From assembly GCA_030145385.1 (NCBI GenBank), contig JAQYVU010000004.1, forward strand, positions 49,986 to 113,985: a DNA stretch of 64,000 nt, given 5' to 3'. The position numbers were made by a program, and so were the translations under genes. Shown piece after piece: positions 39,155 to 47,919 of the stretch (position 1 is the first letter of the stretch; the number at the start of each line of letters is the position of its first letter). Below the pieces are notes generated by a model. That model did no database searches. It worked only from the letters and a program-made list of their open reading frames with translations, and was not told the origin of the DNA. Source of the stretch: Desulfococcaceae bacterium. GTDB lineage: Bacteria > Desulfobacterota > Desulfobacteria > Desulfobacterales > Desulfosalsimonadaceae.

Positions 39155-41497
39155 ATGTCTGAAGATCTGAAAAAATGGGAAATCATAGGTATCATTGCCT
39201 CACTGGTCATCGTGCTGTCTATTCCTTTATATATAGTGAAAGAAGGCATCGAAAAAAAAAGATCTGATGTTTCAAGCGCTTTACCGCCCGCTTCGTTTGT
39301 GGGTCGGGACAAGTGTGTGGATTGCCATAAAGCGGAATACGATAAATGGAAAGGCTCCCATCATGACCTTGCCATGGATGTGGCCAATGAAAAAACGGTT
39401 CTGGCTGATTTCAGCAATACTGAATTTGAGCATCATGGCGTTATTTCAAAATTTTATAAAAAAGATAATAAATTCTATGTTCATACTGCAGGCCCTGAAG
39501 GAAAAATGGATGATTTTGAAATCACCCGCACGTTCGGGGCCTATCCGCTTCAGCAATACCTGGTGCCGTTTCCCGGCGGCCGTCTCCAGTGCCTGACCAT
39601 TGCCTGGGATGTGGTGAAGAAACAATGGTATCACTTGTATCCGGACCAGGATATCCCGGCAGATGACTGGCTGCACTGGACCAACCAGGCGCAGAACTGG
39701 AACGGCATGTGTGCGGAATGTCATTCCACGAACTTGACCAAAGGATATGATCAGGCAACGGATACCTATCACACCACGTGGTCGGAAATTGATGTTTCCT
39801 GCGAAGCCTGCCACGGGCCTTGTTCCGAACATGTTCAATGGGCGCAAATGCCGGAAATGGCAAGGCCGGAAACAGAAAATTTCGAACTGATTGTCAAAGC
39901 CCGTGATTTAAATTCAAAACAGCTTGTGGAACTATGCGCCCGATGTCATGCCCGGCGGTCGTTTTTAGGCGATTATCAGCACTCGCAAGCCGATGTTTTA
40001 GACGCCATGATCCCCCAACTGCTCAGTGAAGGGATGTATTTTCCGGACGGTCAGATTTTAGAAGAGGTCTATGTGTATGCCTCGTTTCTTCAGAGCAAGA
40101 TGTACAACAACAATGTCCAATGCAGTGACTGTCATGATGTGCACAGTTTAAAGCGCGTAAAAGACGGCAATAACCTGTGCCTTCAGTGCCACCGGGCCGA
40201 TGTATATGACAGCAAAGATCATCATTTTCACAAGCAAAAAGGAGAAAAAGGAGATCCGGTAAAGCTTTCTGACGGAACGGTTTATGAGGTCGGTTCGGGA
40301 GCGCAATGTGAACAATGCCATATGCCGGGCCGCTATTACATGGGTATTGACTACCGGCCGGATCACAGCATCCGTGTGCCGCGCCCGGATTTGAGCATGG
40401 TCGATAAATCGCCCAATGCCTGCAATCGGTGCCATGCGGATAAAGACGTTCAATGGTCAATTGATTATATGACCAAATGGTATGGCCAGACCCGCAAGCC
40501 CCATTACGGCACTGCCATGGCCGCAGCCCGTGAGGGAAAACCGGATACCGTGGATATTTTAGTCAAAATCGCAGATGATGTTCTTCTGCCAGTCATTGTT
40601 CGAGCCACAGCAGTTTCCATGCTCATCTCCTATCCGGAGGAAAAAAGCGTTCAGGCGTTGGAACGTGCCCTGGCAGATGATGAGTCATTAATTCGGCATT
40701 CCGCCATTCGAACCCTTAACCGGTTTTCCCTTGATGAAAAACAGCGTCTCCGGTATGCCGTTGCTCTGTTGTATGATCCGGTTAAAGCCGTCCGAATGGA
40801 GGCAGCCATGTGCCTGAGTCCTCTGTCAGGGGATAAATTAAAAGAGAACGAACGAAAATTATATGAAATTGCGTTAGCTGAATATAAAACCGCTATGGCC
40901 TATAGCGGAGATTTTCCTCAATCCCAATTCAATCAGGGTATACTTTATGCCAACCTGGGGAACCTGAAAACAGCTGAAAAACACTACAAACGGTCGATTA
41001 AAATTGATGATATGTTCTTCCCGGCCAAGGTCAACCTGGCCATGCTTTACAATCAGGAAGGAGACAATGATAAAGCAGAAGAATTGTTAAAACAGGCCCT
41101 TGAAGCCCGGCCGGACATGCCGGACCTGGCATACTCCCTTGGTCTGCTGCTGGTGGAAAAAAATAAATTGTCCGAGGCCGCCCGGTATCTTAAAATCGCA
41201 GCCGACGGCATGCCGGGTCGTGCCCGCGTTCATTATAATCTCGGTCTTCTGCTGCAAAGCCTGAGTCAGATGCCGGAAGCAGAAGTGTATCTTCTTCAGG
41301 CTCTGAACATAGAACCGGATAATATGGATTACCTTTATGCCCTGACCATTTATTATATTAACCGGCAGATGCCGTTAAGGGCCAGGTCGTTTGCAGAAAA
41401 AATGGCTGAGACAAACCCGCAGCTTTCTGTGGGCAAAGAACTTCTTGACGTAATAAATCAAAGTATTTATCAATATAATATAGAACAAAAGAAGTAA
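39155..41497 (+). CDS. octaheme cytochrome c with HEAT-like and TPR repeats
   Basis: 780 residues from the ATG at 39155. One N-terminal membrane helix (IIGIIASLVIVLSIPLYIV) anchors it on the outer face of the inner membrane. Eight CxxCH motifs follow in order: CVDCH, CAECH, CEACH, CARCH, CSDCH, CLQCH, CEQCH and CNRCH, between residues ~55 and ~425. From ~455 there is a HEAT-like segment, then at least four TPRs (~590-760). It probably takes electrons from the Rieske protein and hands them to a partner bound by the TPRs. It is the last gene of the bc module. Confidence 0.85.
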   Translation: MSEDLKKWEIIGIIASLVIVLSIPLYIVKEGIEKKRSDVSSALPPASFVGRDKCVDCHKAEYDKWKGSHHDLAMDVANEKTVLADFSNTEFEHHGVISKFYKKDNKFYVHTAGPEGKMDDFEITRTFGAYPLQQYLVPFPGGRLQCLTIAWDVVKKQWYHLYPDQDIPADDWLHWTNQAQNWNGMCAECHSTNLTKGYDQATDTYHTTWSEIDVSCEACHGPCSEHVQWAQMPEMARPETENFELIVKARDLNSKQLVELCARCHARRSFLGDYQHSQADVLDAMIPQLLSEGMYFPDGQILEEVYVYASFLQSKMYNNNVQCSDCHDVHSLKRVKDGNNLCLQCHRADVYDSKDHHFHKQKGEKGDPVKLSDGTVYEVGSGAQCEQCHMPGRYYMGIDYRPDHSIRVPRPDLSMVDKSPNACNRCHADKDVQWSIDYMTKWYGQTRKPHYGTAMAAAREGKPDTVDILVKIADDVLLPVIVRATAVSMLISYPEEKSVQALERALADDESLIRHSAIRTLNRFSLDEKQRLRYAVALLYDPVKAVRMEAAMCLSPLSGDKLKENERKLYEIALAEYKTAMAYSGDFPQSQFNQGILYANLGNLKTAEKHYKRSIKIDDMFFPAKVNLAMLYNQEGDNDKAEELLKQALEARPDMPDLAYSLGLLLVEKNKLSEAARYLKIAADGMPGRARVHYNLGLLLQSLSQMPEAEVYLLQALNIEPDNMDYLYALTIYYINRQMPLRARSFAEKMAETNPQLSVGKELLDVINQSIYQYNIEQKK

Positions 41498-41678
41498 TCG
41501 AAAATAGGGTAGCATTTATTCTGAAAAGAGATTTATTTCCTTCAGGTAATTATTTCGGAATCCGGATATTTTTATGTCTCAATTCGGGTTGAGCGAATCG
41601 AACCCCCTCACCAACCGCCGTATGCAGGACATTCTCAACCCATCCTTCTGTTAACCTTACCTGCGGTGTTTTTATAAC

Positions 41679-42734
41679 ATGAAAACCACCACTGCAATTT
41701 TAATACTTATATTGTTAATTGTTCCCCTGTTAATTAGCCGGTCGGCCGTTGCTCAATCAGAACAGGCAGAGTCTTTTGACACATTTGCACTTTACCTGGA
41801 AAACGACTACTTTGCCGGCACCGACCAGGGCTACACCGGCGGCCTGAAAATGACCTGGAGTACCCCGTTTAAATCAAACAGAACCGATTACCACCTGCCG
41901 GAGTGGACCTATCCGATGTTCAGCCGTTTTCCCTTTCTGATGGATCCTGACAAAAAAAGTGCTGTCTCGTTTTCCATCGGTCAAATCGTTTACACCCCGG
42001 AAGATATCCAGACACAAGAGCTCATTCGAGACGACCGCCCGTATGCGGGAATCAATTATTTTGCCGTAGGAATTCACAGTAAAACAGGCCATCAGAAATA
42101 CAGCCTGGAACTGGATTTAGGGATTATTGGCCCGCATTCCTATGCAGAAGATTTTCAGAAGTGGGGCCATAAAGTGACCGGCTCCGACTCTGCAAATGGA
42201 TGGGACAATCAGCTGGAAGATGAATTTTTGATCGAACTTATTTGTGAAACGCGGTGGCGGGTGGCCCATGGGGATCTCAATCACAATCTCAACTATGATA
42301 TAATCCCGCATCTGGGGGGCCGGGTCGGTAATATGGCGGTTTACGCCAATACCGGCGCCGAACTTCGACTGGGCTGGAACCTGCCGATGAATTTCGGCAC
42401 ATGTCCCATTCGCGCAGGGTGCGAAACAAATAGTGCATTTAATAGCATTGATATGGAAGGAGTTGATTTATCCGGATCCAGCCGCTTCGGCATTCATTTT
42501 TTTATGTCTGTTGACGGTCGGGTGGTGCTGCATGATATCAGTCTTGACGGAAATACGTTCAGGGATAGTCACAGTGTGGATAAGGAGACTCTGGTCGCAG
42601 ATATTATGGCGGGCATCGCTTATGCTAAGGGTAACTTTAAATTCACCTATTCCTATATATACCGGACAAAACAATTTAAAACACAGGACTATAATACCAT
42701 TTTTGGCGCATTAAGCTTTTTTTTCTATTTTTAA
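41679..42734 (+). CDS. LpxR-family lipid A 3'-O-deacylase
   Basis: 351 residues, signal peptide ending at AVAQ (~residue 25). FALYLENDYFAGTDQGYTGGLKMTW is the family signature (END...GTDxxYTxG) with the active Asn/Asp. The rest is beta-barrel-like and ends in Phe (FFFYF), so it inserts in the outer membrane. LpxR enzymes remove the 3' acyl chain of lipid A, changing outer membrane charge and immune recognition. It stands alone between the cytochrome module and the sulfatase cluster. Confidence 0.8.
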   Translation: MKTTTAILILILLIVPLLISRSAVAQSEQAESFDTFALYLENDYFAGTDQGYTGGLKMTWSTPFKSNRTDYHLPEWTYPMFSRFPFLMDPDKKSAVSFSIGQIVYTPEDIQTQELIRDDRPYAGINYFAVGIHSKTGHQKYSLELDLGIIGPHSYAEDFQKWGHKVTGSDSANGWDNQLEDEFLIELICETRWRVAHGDLNHNLNYDIIPHLGGRVGNMAVYANTGAELRLGWNLPMNFGTCPIRAGCETNSAFNSIDMEGVDLSGSSRFGIHFFMSVDGRVVLHDISLDGNTFRDSHSVDKETLVADIMAGIAYAKGNFKFTYSYIYRTKQFKTQDYNTIFGALSFFFYF

Positions 42735-43321
42735 TATTCTGTTAAAATACATTTATGAATATTTAAATTGACATACACCGTATTGAATTTTATGATTTAG
42801 ACTATTCTTGAAATTTTATCTGATTTCAATATCCGGCCTTAAAATCCTTTCTGAGCAGCACGTACCTGTTAACAGCCCCATATTATAAATATTAACTTAA
42901 GTGTAAGTATATTTTTTAATTCAAGGTTTGCTGTAAATATCTTAGGTACAAAATTACATTTTCAAAATAGATAGCTTGGTAAAAAGCTTATTGATGGCAC
43001 TTTGTGCCACTGTAGCATAAAATAATTTCTATTGGACAGGCCGGCTTTTTTATCCGGCAATTGGAATTTTCCAGTTGTCGGGAATGGAATCCCGACCTGC
43101 ATTGTTTTCAGCGTCATGATGAAGTTATTGGAAGTCCAAATTCTATTTTCGCCTTGGGTTGTGCTGTGTTTTCCGCCGCTGTAAATTAGCTTATCTAATT
43201 GTTATTGATCAAAATTTGCTTGCCTTGCCAATGTAAGAATGGCGGAGTTCTTTTCTGTCCATCCGAATCTGATTTTTTAACGGTTTTTTATGAATAGACC
43301 ATCAAAAAAGGAGAAACGGCT
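42735..43321. other. long leader of sulfatase 1
   Basis: 587 bases without a gene. The first 120 bases are AT-rich and contain the shared element at 42858-42968; the next part is free of clear signals; GGAGAAA lies 7 nt before the sulfatase ATG. A long untranslated leader or a distal promoter is likely. Confidence 0.4.
42858..42968 (+). promoter_or_regulatory. shared upstream element, copy A
   Basis: Starts GCACGTACCTG and ends TTTTCAAAAT; between them it aligns with copy B (45833-45945), e.g. ATTATAAATATTAA, TGTAAGT, TTTTTTAAT and AGGTTTG. About 354 nt before the sulfatase 1 ATG. Being non-coding and kept between two sulfatase promoters, it is likely a control region. Confidence 0.6.
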
Positions 43322-45712
43322 ATGAACATCAGGCAAAAAAGGTGGGGCATGGATTACATGCTCGTTTCAGTTTTTATTCTGGCATTTCTGGTGCTGTTGT
43401 TTGCCGGATGCGGCAATGACAACCAGGAATCGCAAAAAAAACTGGAAATATCCGCCGTGGAACAAACGCAGAAAAACCCGGAATCAGAAAGAACGACGGC
43501 AGCCCCCGAGTTTAAGGGCAAGATGGCGAAAAGTTATGCAGACAGTCAGGAATGGTGGCCTGATCCGGTTGTGCCCCCAAAAGATGCGCCCAATGTCATA
43601 ATATTTTTGTTGGATGATGTGGGTTTTGCACAGGTCGGATGTTTTGGCGCTCTGATTGACACCCCGAATATCGACCGCCTGGCCGATGGCGGGCTGCGGT
43701 ATAATAACTTCCACACAACCGCCCTGTGCTCACCGTCCCGGGCATCTCTCATGGCCGGGCGGAATCCGCATGCCATCGGACTGGGCAGCCACGCGCTTAC
43801 TGCCATGGGATTTCCCGGCTACAATGCGGTGGTGCCCGACACCGCCAAGTCGGTGGCCAACTACCTTCAGGCACAGGGATACGTGAATTATGCCCTGGGC
43901 AAGTGGGATCACACGCCGCTGTATGAAGTGTCCCAGGTGGGGCCGTTTGATCGCTGGCCCAGCGGAGAGGGATTTGATCATGCGTATACCTTCATGGCGG
44001 CTGATGTTCATCAGTTTATCCCGGTGATGTGGAACGATCACACCCCTGAACCCTACCGGAAAACCTACCATCTCGACCAGGACCTGGCTGACCGGGCCAT
44101 TAACTGGATCACCGGTCACAAGTCCATCAAGCCGGATCTGCCGCTGATGATGCTCTGGGCCTCGGGTTCCATGCATTCGCCTCATCATGCACCGCCCGAG
44201 TATCTGGAGAAATACCGGGGGAAATTTGATATGGGCTGGGACAAGGCCCGTGAAATGATCCTGGAAAACCAGAAGAAACTCGGCATAGTACCGTTAGACA
44301 CAAAACTCACCAAACGGATTGACGAAATTCCGGCCTGGGATTCGTTAAATAATGATGAGAAAAAACTCTATGCGCGACAGATGGAAACCTTTGCCGCCCA
44401 GATGGAACTGGTGGACTTTGAGATCGGCCGCGTGGTCAATGAACTGGAACGGATCGGTGAACTGGACAATACCCTGATTTTTGTAACTGCAGACAATGGT
44501 GCCAGCGGTGAAGGCGGCCTGGCAGGTACGTTCAATGAAACCTATGTGTTAAATGGGCTTCAGACACCGTTTGATGCGAATATGCGGCATTATGAAAACT
44601 GGGGAGATGCCACAACGTATCCGCATTATCATGCCGGCTGGGCCATGGCCGGCAATACGCCCTTCCGCTATTTTAAGCAGAGCGAGCACCGTGGCGGTCA
44701 GCATGATGCACTGGTCGTCCACTGGCCCAAAGGCATTCAGGCCAAGGGCGAGATCCGGAAACAATATCACCATATCACGGATATTGCTCCGACCATTCTG
44801 GAAGCTGCGGGTGTTGATGTGCCGGACACCTATCACGGTATCAAGCAGCAGCCTTTAGACGGCGTGTCTATGATGTATTCATTTAACCAGGCCGATGCCC
44901 CTAACATGAAAACGCGGCAGTATTATGAAATGTTCGGCAATCGGGCGATCTGGGCGGATGGATGGAAAGCGGTGACGCTTCATGCCCGGCGCATGCCGTG
45001 GGATGTTAATGTGGTGCTGCCGTTTGATCAGGACATATGGGAGCTTTATCATGTGGCAGAAGATTTTTCAGAAAGCACGGATTTGGCTGAAAAATATCCC
45101 GAAAAACTGGCGGAATTGCAGAAGATGTTTGATGAAGAGGCCTGGAAAAACAATGTCTACCCGCTTTACGATGATATGATCAAGCGTCTTGCCAAGCAGC
45201 AGGACCGGCTGTTCGGTGATCAGAAGGATTTTGTCTACTTTGCTCCCGGGGCTTTCCGAATTGCAGAAAAAGCGTCTGCACCGGTCAAGAACCGTGCCCA
45301 TACCATTGTCACCAATATTGACCTGGCAGGAGATGAAGAAGGCGTCCTTGTGGCGGTTGGCGGCATGACCGGCGGATTTACCATGTTTGTCAAAGACGGC
45401 CGGCTCTATTACGACTATAATTTCTTAGATGGGGTTTACTACACGTTGAAATCTCCAAAGCTTCCCAGGGGAATGACCGAATTGAAGTTCAACTTCATCA
45501 AAACCGGTCAATTCGCCGGTACTGGTGAACTCTATGTGAACGGCGAAAAAGTCGATGAAATGGAAATGCCCAGAATGCATATCAGTACCTACTCTTTGGC
45601 GGAAACCTTTGACGTGGGCCGCGACACCGGCACCCAGGTATCTAAGCTTTACACCGATCCGTTCCCGTTCAAAGGAAATCTGGACCGGGTGATTATCACC
45701 ATGACCGATTAA
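43322..45712 (+). CDS. arylsulfatase, lipoprotein type
   Basis: 796 residues. The signal ends in a lipobox (LLFAGC, Cys near residue 36). Formylglycine signature CSPSRASLMAGR near residue 136, with IIFLLDDVGFAQVG (metal Asp pair) before it and FVTADNGASGEGG after it complete the sulfatase active site. A ~130-residue C-terminal beta domain (~645-796) is extra. It hydrolyses an organic sulfate ester in the periplasm or outer membrane; the Cys must be converted to formylglycine. The substrate cannot be predicted. GGAGAAA precedes the ATG; a terminator follows. Confidence 0.85.
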   Translation: MNIRQKRWGMDYMLVSVFILAFLVLLFAGCGNDNQESQKKLEISAVEQTQKNPESERTTAAPEFKGKMAKSYADSQEWWPDPVVPPKDAPNVIIFLLDDVGFAQVGCFGALIDTPNIDRLADGGLRYNNFHTTALCSPSRASLMAGRNPHAIGLGSHALTAMGFPGYNAVVPDTAKSVANYLQAQGYVNYALGKWDHTPLYEVSQVGPFDRWPSGEGFDHAYTFMAADVHQFIPVMWNDHTPEPYRKTYHLDQDLADRAINWITGHKSIKPDLPLMMLWASGSMHSPHHAPPEYLEKYRGKFDMGWDKAREMILENQKKLGIVPLDTKLTKRIDEIPAWDSLNNDEKKLYARQMETFAAQMELVDFEIGRVVNELERIGELDNTLIFVTADNGASGEGGLAGTFNETYVLNGLQTPFDANMRHYENWGDATTYPHYHAGWAMAGNTPFRYFKQSEHRGGQHDALVVHWPKGIQAKGEIRKQYHHITDIAPTILEAAGVDVPDTYHGIKQQPLDGVSMMYSFNQADAPNMKTRQYYEMFGNRAIWADGWKAVTLHARRMPWDVNVVLPFDQDIWELYHVAEDFSESTDLAEKYPEKLAELQKMFDEEAWKNNVYPLYDDMIKRLAKQQDRLFGDQKDFVYFAPGAFRIAEKASAPVKNRAHTIVTNIDLAGDEEGVLVAVGGMTGGFTMFVKDGRLYYDYNFLDGVYYTLKSPKLPRGMTELKFNFIKTGQFAGTGELYVNGEKVDEMEMPRMHISTYSLAETFDVGRDTGTQVSKLYTDPFPFKGNLDRVIITMTD

Positions 45713-45744
45713 CCTGCGAAATTTTATTTACAAATCAGAAAAAT

Positions 45745-45775
45745 CCCGGGCCGTAATTATGGCCCGGGTTTAAAA
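45745..45775 (+). terminator. terminator of sulfatase 1
   Basis: CCCGGGCC/GGCCCGGG, 8-bp stem with 8-nt loop, then TTTAAAAATTT. The U-run is short, so read-through is possible. Confidence 0.65.
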
Positions 45776-45832
45776 ATTTGTTATTCATGTCATTCGGACC
45801 AATGGGTGGGATATGATTTCCTGATCTACACG

Positions 45833-45945
45833 GCACGTACCTGCGAACAGGCACAGATTATAAGTATTAAATTTAATTGTAAGTTTGGTTTTTTTTAATC
45901 GAGGTTTGTTGGACATAACCTGATACCGTATTCCTTTTTCAAAAT
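45833..45945 (+). promoter_or_regulatory. shared upstream element, copy B
   Basis: Starts GCACGTACCTG and ends TTTTCAAAAT; aligned to copy A through ATTATAAGTATTAA, TGTAAGT, TTTTTTTAAT and AGGTTTG. It ends 99 nt before the ATG of sulfatase 2. Confidence 0.6.
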
Positions 45946-46044
45946 TGAATTCACTGAAAAAATCGACTCTCTTTTTTGCTTCGAAATAGTTTTTTCGTAT
46001 GGGGCAACAAACCATATATTCTTTAACCGAAAGGAGAAAAGATA

Positions 46045-47634
46045 ATGGTGTTTAAAAATTTATGTGAAAAACTATTGGTTACCATTTTAGCGTTATCGGC
46101 AGCGCTTGTCTGGTTTGCCGCCCCTGCCTTGGCAAAAGCCGACAAGCCAAATATTCTGGTCATCTGGGGCGATGATATCGGTGTTCACAATATCAGTGCC
46201 TATAACCACGGGATCATGGGGTATCAGACGCCCAATATCGATCGCATCGCAAAAGAAGGCGCCCTTTTCACGGATGCTTATGCCCAGCAGTCATGCACGG
46301 CCGGGCGTGCCTCGTTTGTTATGGGGCAGCATCCGTTCCGAACCGGTCTGCTGACCATCGGTATGCCGGGGTCTCCTCACGGCATTCCGGACTCAGCACC
46401 CACAATTGCCGATCTTCTCAAGGAGCACGGCTACATGTGCGGCCAATTCGGCAAAAACCATCTGGGCGATCAGGACAAGCATCTGCCCACCAACCACGGG
46501 TTTGATGAATTTTTCGGCAATCTTTATCACTTGAACGCGGAAGAAGAGCCGGAAACCTACTACTATCCGAAAGATCCGGAATTCAAAAAGAAATTCGGGC
46601 CCCGAGGGGTGATTCATTCCTATGCTGATGGAAATATTGAAGACACCGGACCCATGACCCGCAAACGAATGGAAACCGCTGATGAGGAATTTCTCAATGC
46701 CGGAATGGATTTCATCGAACGCAGCGTAAAACAGAAAAAGCCGTTTTTTGTGTGGATGAGCACCACTCGCATGCATGTATGGACCCGCCTTAAAAAAGAA
46801 GCCCAGGGACGCACCGGAATCGGCCTCTACCCGGACGGAATGGTTGAACATGACGATCACGTGGGACTGTTGCTCAAGCAGCTGAAAGACCTGGGAATCG
46901 ATGATAATACCATTGTCGTCTACAGCACGGACAATGGTGCGGAGACCGTTACCTGGCCGGACGGCGGCATCACCCCATTTTTCGGTGAAAAAGGCACCAC
47001 CTGGGAAGGCGGCTTTCGAGTGCCTCTGATGGTGAGATGGCCCGGGGTCATCAAACCGGGAACTATAGACAACAATATTATTTCACATGAAGACTGGCTG
47101 CCGACGCTCCTGGCGGCCGCCGGAGACCCCGGCATTGTCGAGAAGCTGAAAAAAGGGCATACCGCCAATGGCAAGAAATGGAAGGTCCATATTGACGGGT
47201 ATAATTTTCTGCCGTTGTTCAAAGGAGACGTAAAAGAAGGCCCGCGCGACCAGATCCTTTATTTCAGCCAGGCCGGCGAACTCAATGCCGTGCGGTGGAA
47301 TGACTGGAAAATCCACTTTGCAACCTGGGAAGGCAATATCGCCTTTGGGCAGCGAATCGTTTCCGGCTGGCCGGTGCTCGTGAACCTGCGTGCTGATCCG
47401 TATGAAAAGATGCCCCATGAATCGGAGATGTACCTCCGCTGGTATGGAGACAATATGTGGCTGTTTGTGCCGATTCAGCAGGAGATTGCAGATTTTCTGA
47501 AAACCATCCCGGACTATCCGTTCCAGGAAGGCCAGGACCTGAATGCAGCGGGTATTAACTATCGCACCCTCAAAGCCATGCAGATCCTGGAAAAATTGAA
47601 ACAAAAAGGCGTTTTTTCAATGCCCCACAATTAA
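46045..47634 (+). CDS. arylsulfatase, CTAGR type
   Basis: 529 residues with a signal peptide ending near ALA (residue ~30). ILVIWGDDIGVHN holds the metal Asp pair, and SCTAGRASFVMGQHPFRTGL (Cys near residue 83) is the formylglycine motif in its C-x-A-G-R form, typical of one arylsulfatase subgroup. VVYSTDNGAE and GGFRVPLMVRWPG follow. It is smaller than sulfatase 1, lacks its C-terminal beta domain and is not a simple duplicate. It should act on a sulfate ester in the periplasm. GGAGAAA precedes the start. Confidence 0.85.
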   Translation: MVFKNLCEKLLVTILALSAALVWFAAPALAKADKPNILVIWGDDIGVHNISAYNHGIMGYQTPNIDRIAKEGALFTDAYAQQSCTAGRASFVMGQHPFRTGLLTIGMPGSPHGIPDSAPTIADLLKEHGYMCGQFGKNHLGDQDKHLPTNHGFDEFFGNLYHLNAEEEPETYYYPKDPEFKKKFGPRGVIHSYADGNIEDTGPMTRKRMETADEEFLNAGMDFIERSVKQKKPFFVWMSTTRMHVWTRLKKEAQGRTGIGLYPDGMVEHDDHVGLLLKQLKDLGIDDNTIVVYSTDNGAETVTWPDGGITPFFGEKGTTWEGGFRVPLMVRWPGVIKPGTIDNNIISHEDWLPTLLAAAGDPGIVEKLKKGHTANGKKWKVHIDGYNFLPLFKGDVKEGPRDQILYFSQAGELNAVRWNDWKIHFATWEGNIAFGQRIVSGWPVLVNLRADPYEKMPHESEMYLRWYGDNMWLFVPIQQEIADFLKTIPDYPFQEGQDLNAAGINYRTLKAMQILEKLKQKGVFSMPHN

Positions 47635-47648
47635 TAAATTTGAAACAG

Positions 47649-47697
47649 TATCCCGGCTGCAGGTTTGAGTTCAGCAAGAACTCCTGCAGCCGGGATA
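47649..47697 (+). terminator. long hairpin after sulfatase 2
   Basis: TATCCCGGCTGCAGG (47649-47663) and CCTGCAGCCGGGATA (47683-47697) form a perfect 15-bp stem. No immediate U-run, but a T-rich stretch lies at 47710-47721. Likely the end of the sulfatase 2 transcript. Confidence 0.6.
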
Positions 47698-47732
47698 TTC
47701 AGCATTTATATTTGGTTTTTTAGACTGGAAAT

Positions 47733-47822
47733 TTTCTGCCCGGACAATTTGAATTCCATCCGAATAAGGCACCGGAAGATGCCATTAATGTGATCCGGGA
47801 GATTGTGAAGCTGGTCGGGTAG
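47733..47822 (+). pseudogene. gene relic (C-terminal fragment)
   Basis: An in-frame stretch FLPGQFEFHPNKAPEDAINVIREIVKLVG-stop looks like the last ~28 residues of a lost protein; the family is unknown to me. It lies between the sulfatase 2 hairpin and the DUF1254 gene. Confidence 0.35.
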
Positions 47823-47919
47823 GAAAGAGGATAAAGTGAAAAGGTAGAAAGTTAAAGCCTTGGAAACGTGAATTAAACCTAAGCCAATTTAGGTTAAAAT
47901 AACTTAAGCAGGAGGTAAC

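Noticed and set aside
40023..40460. Long - strand frames within the octaheme cytochrome gene
   Set aside because: They are shadows of a GC-rich coding region; the + strand gene with eight CxxCH motifs is certain.
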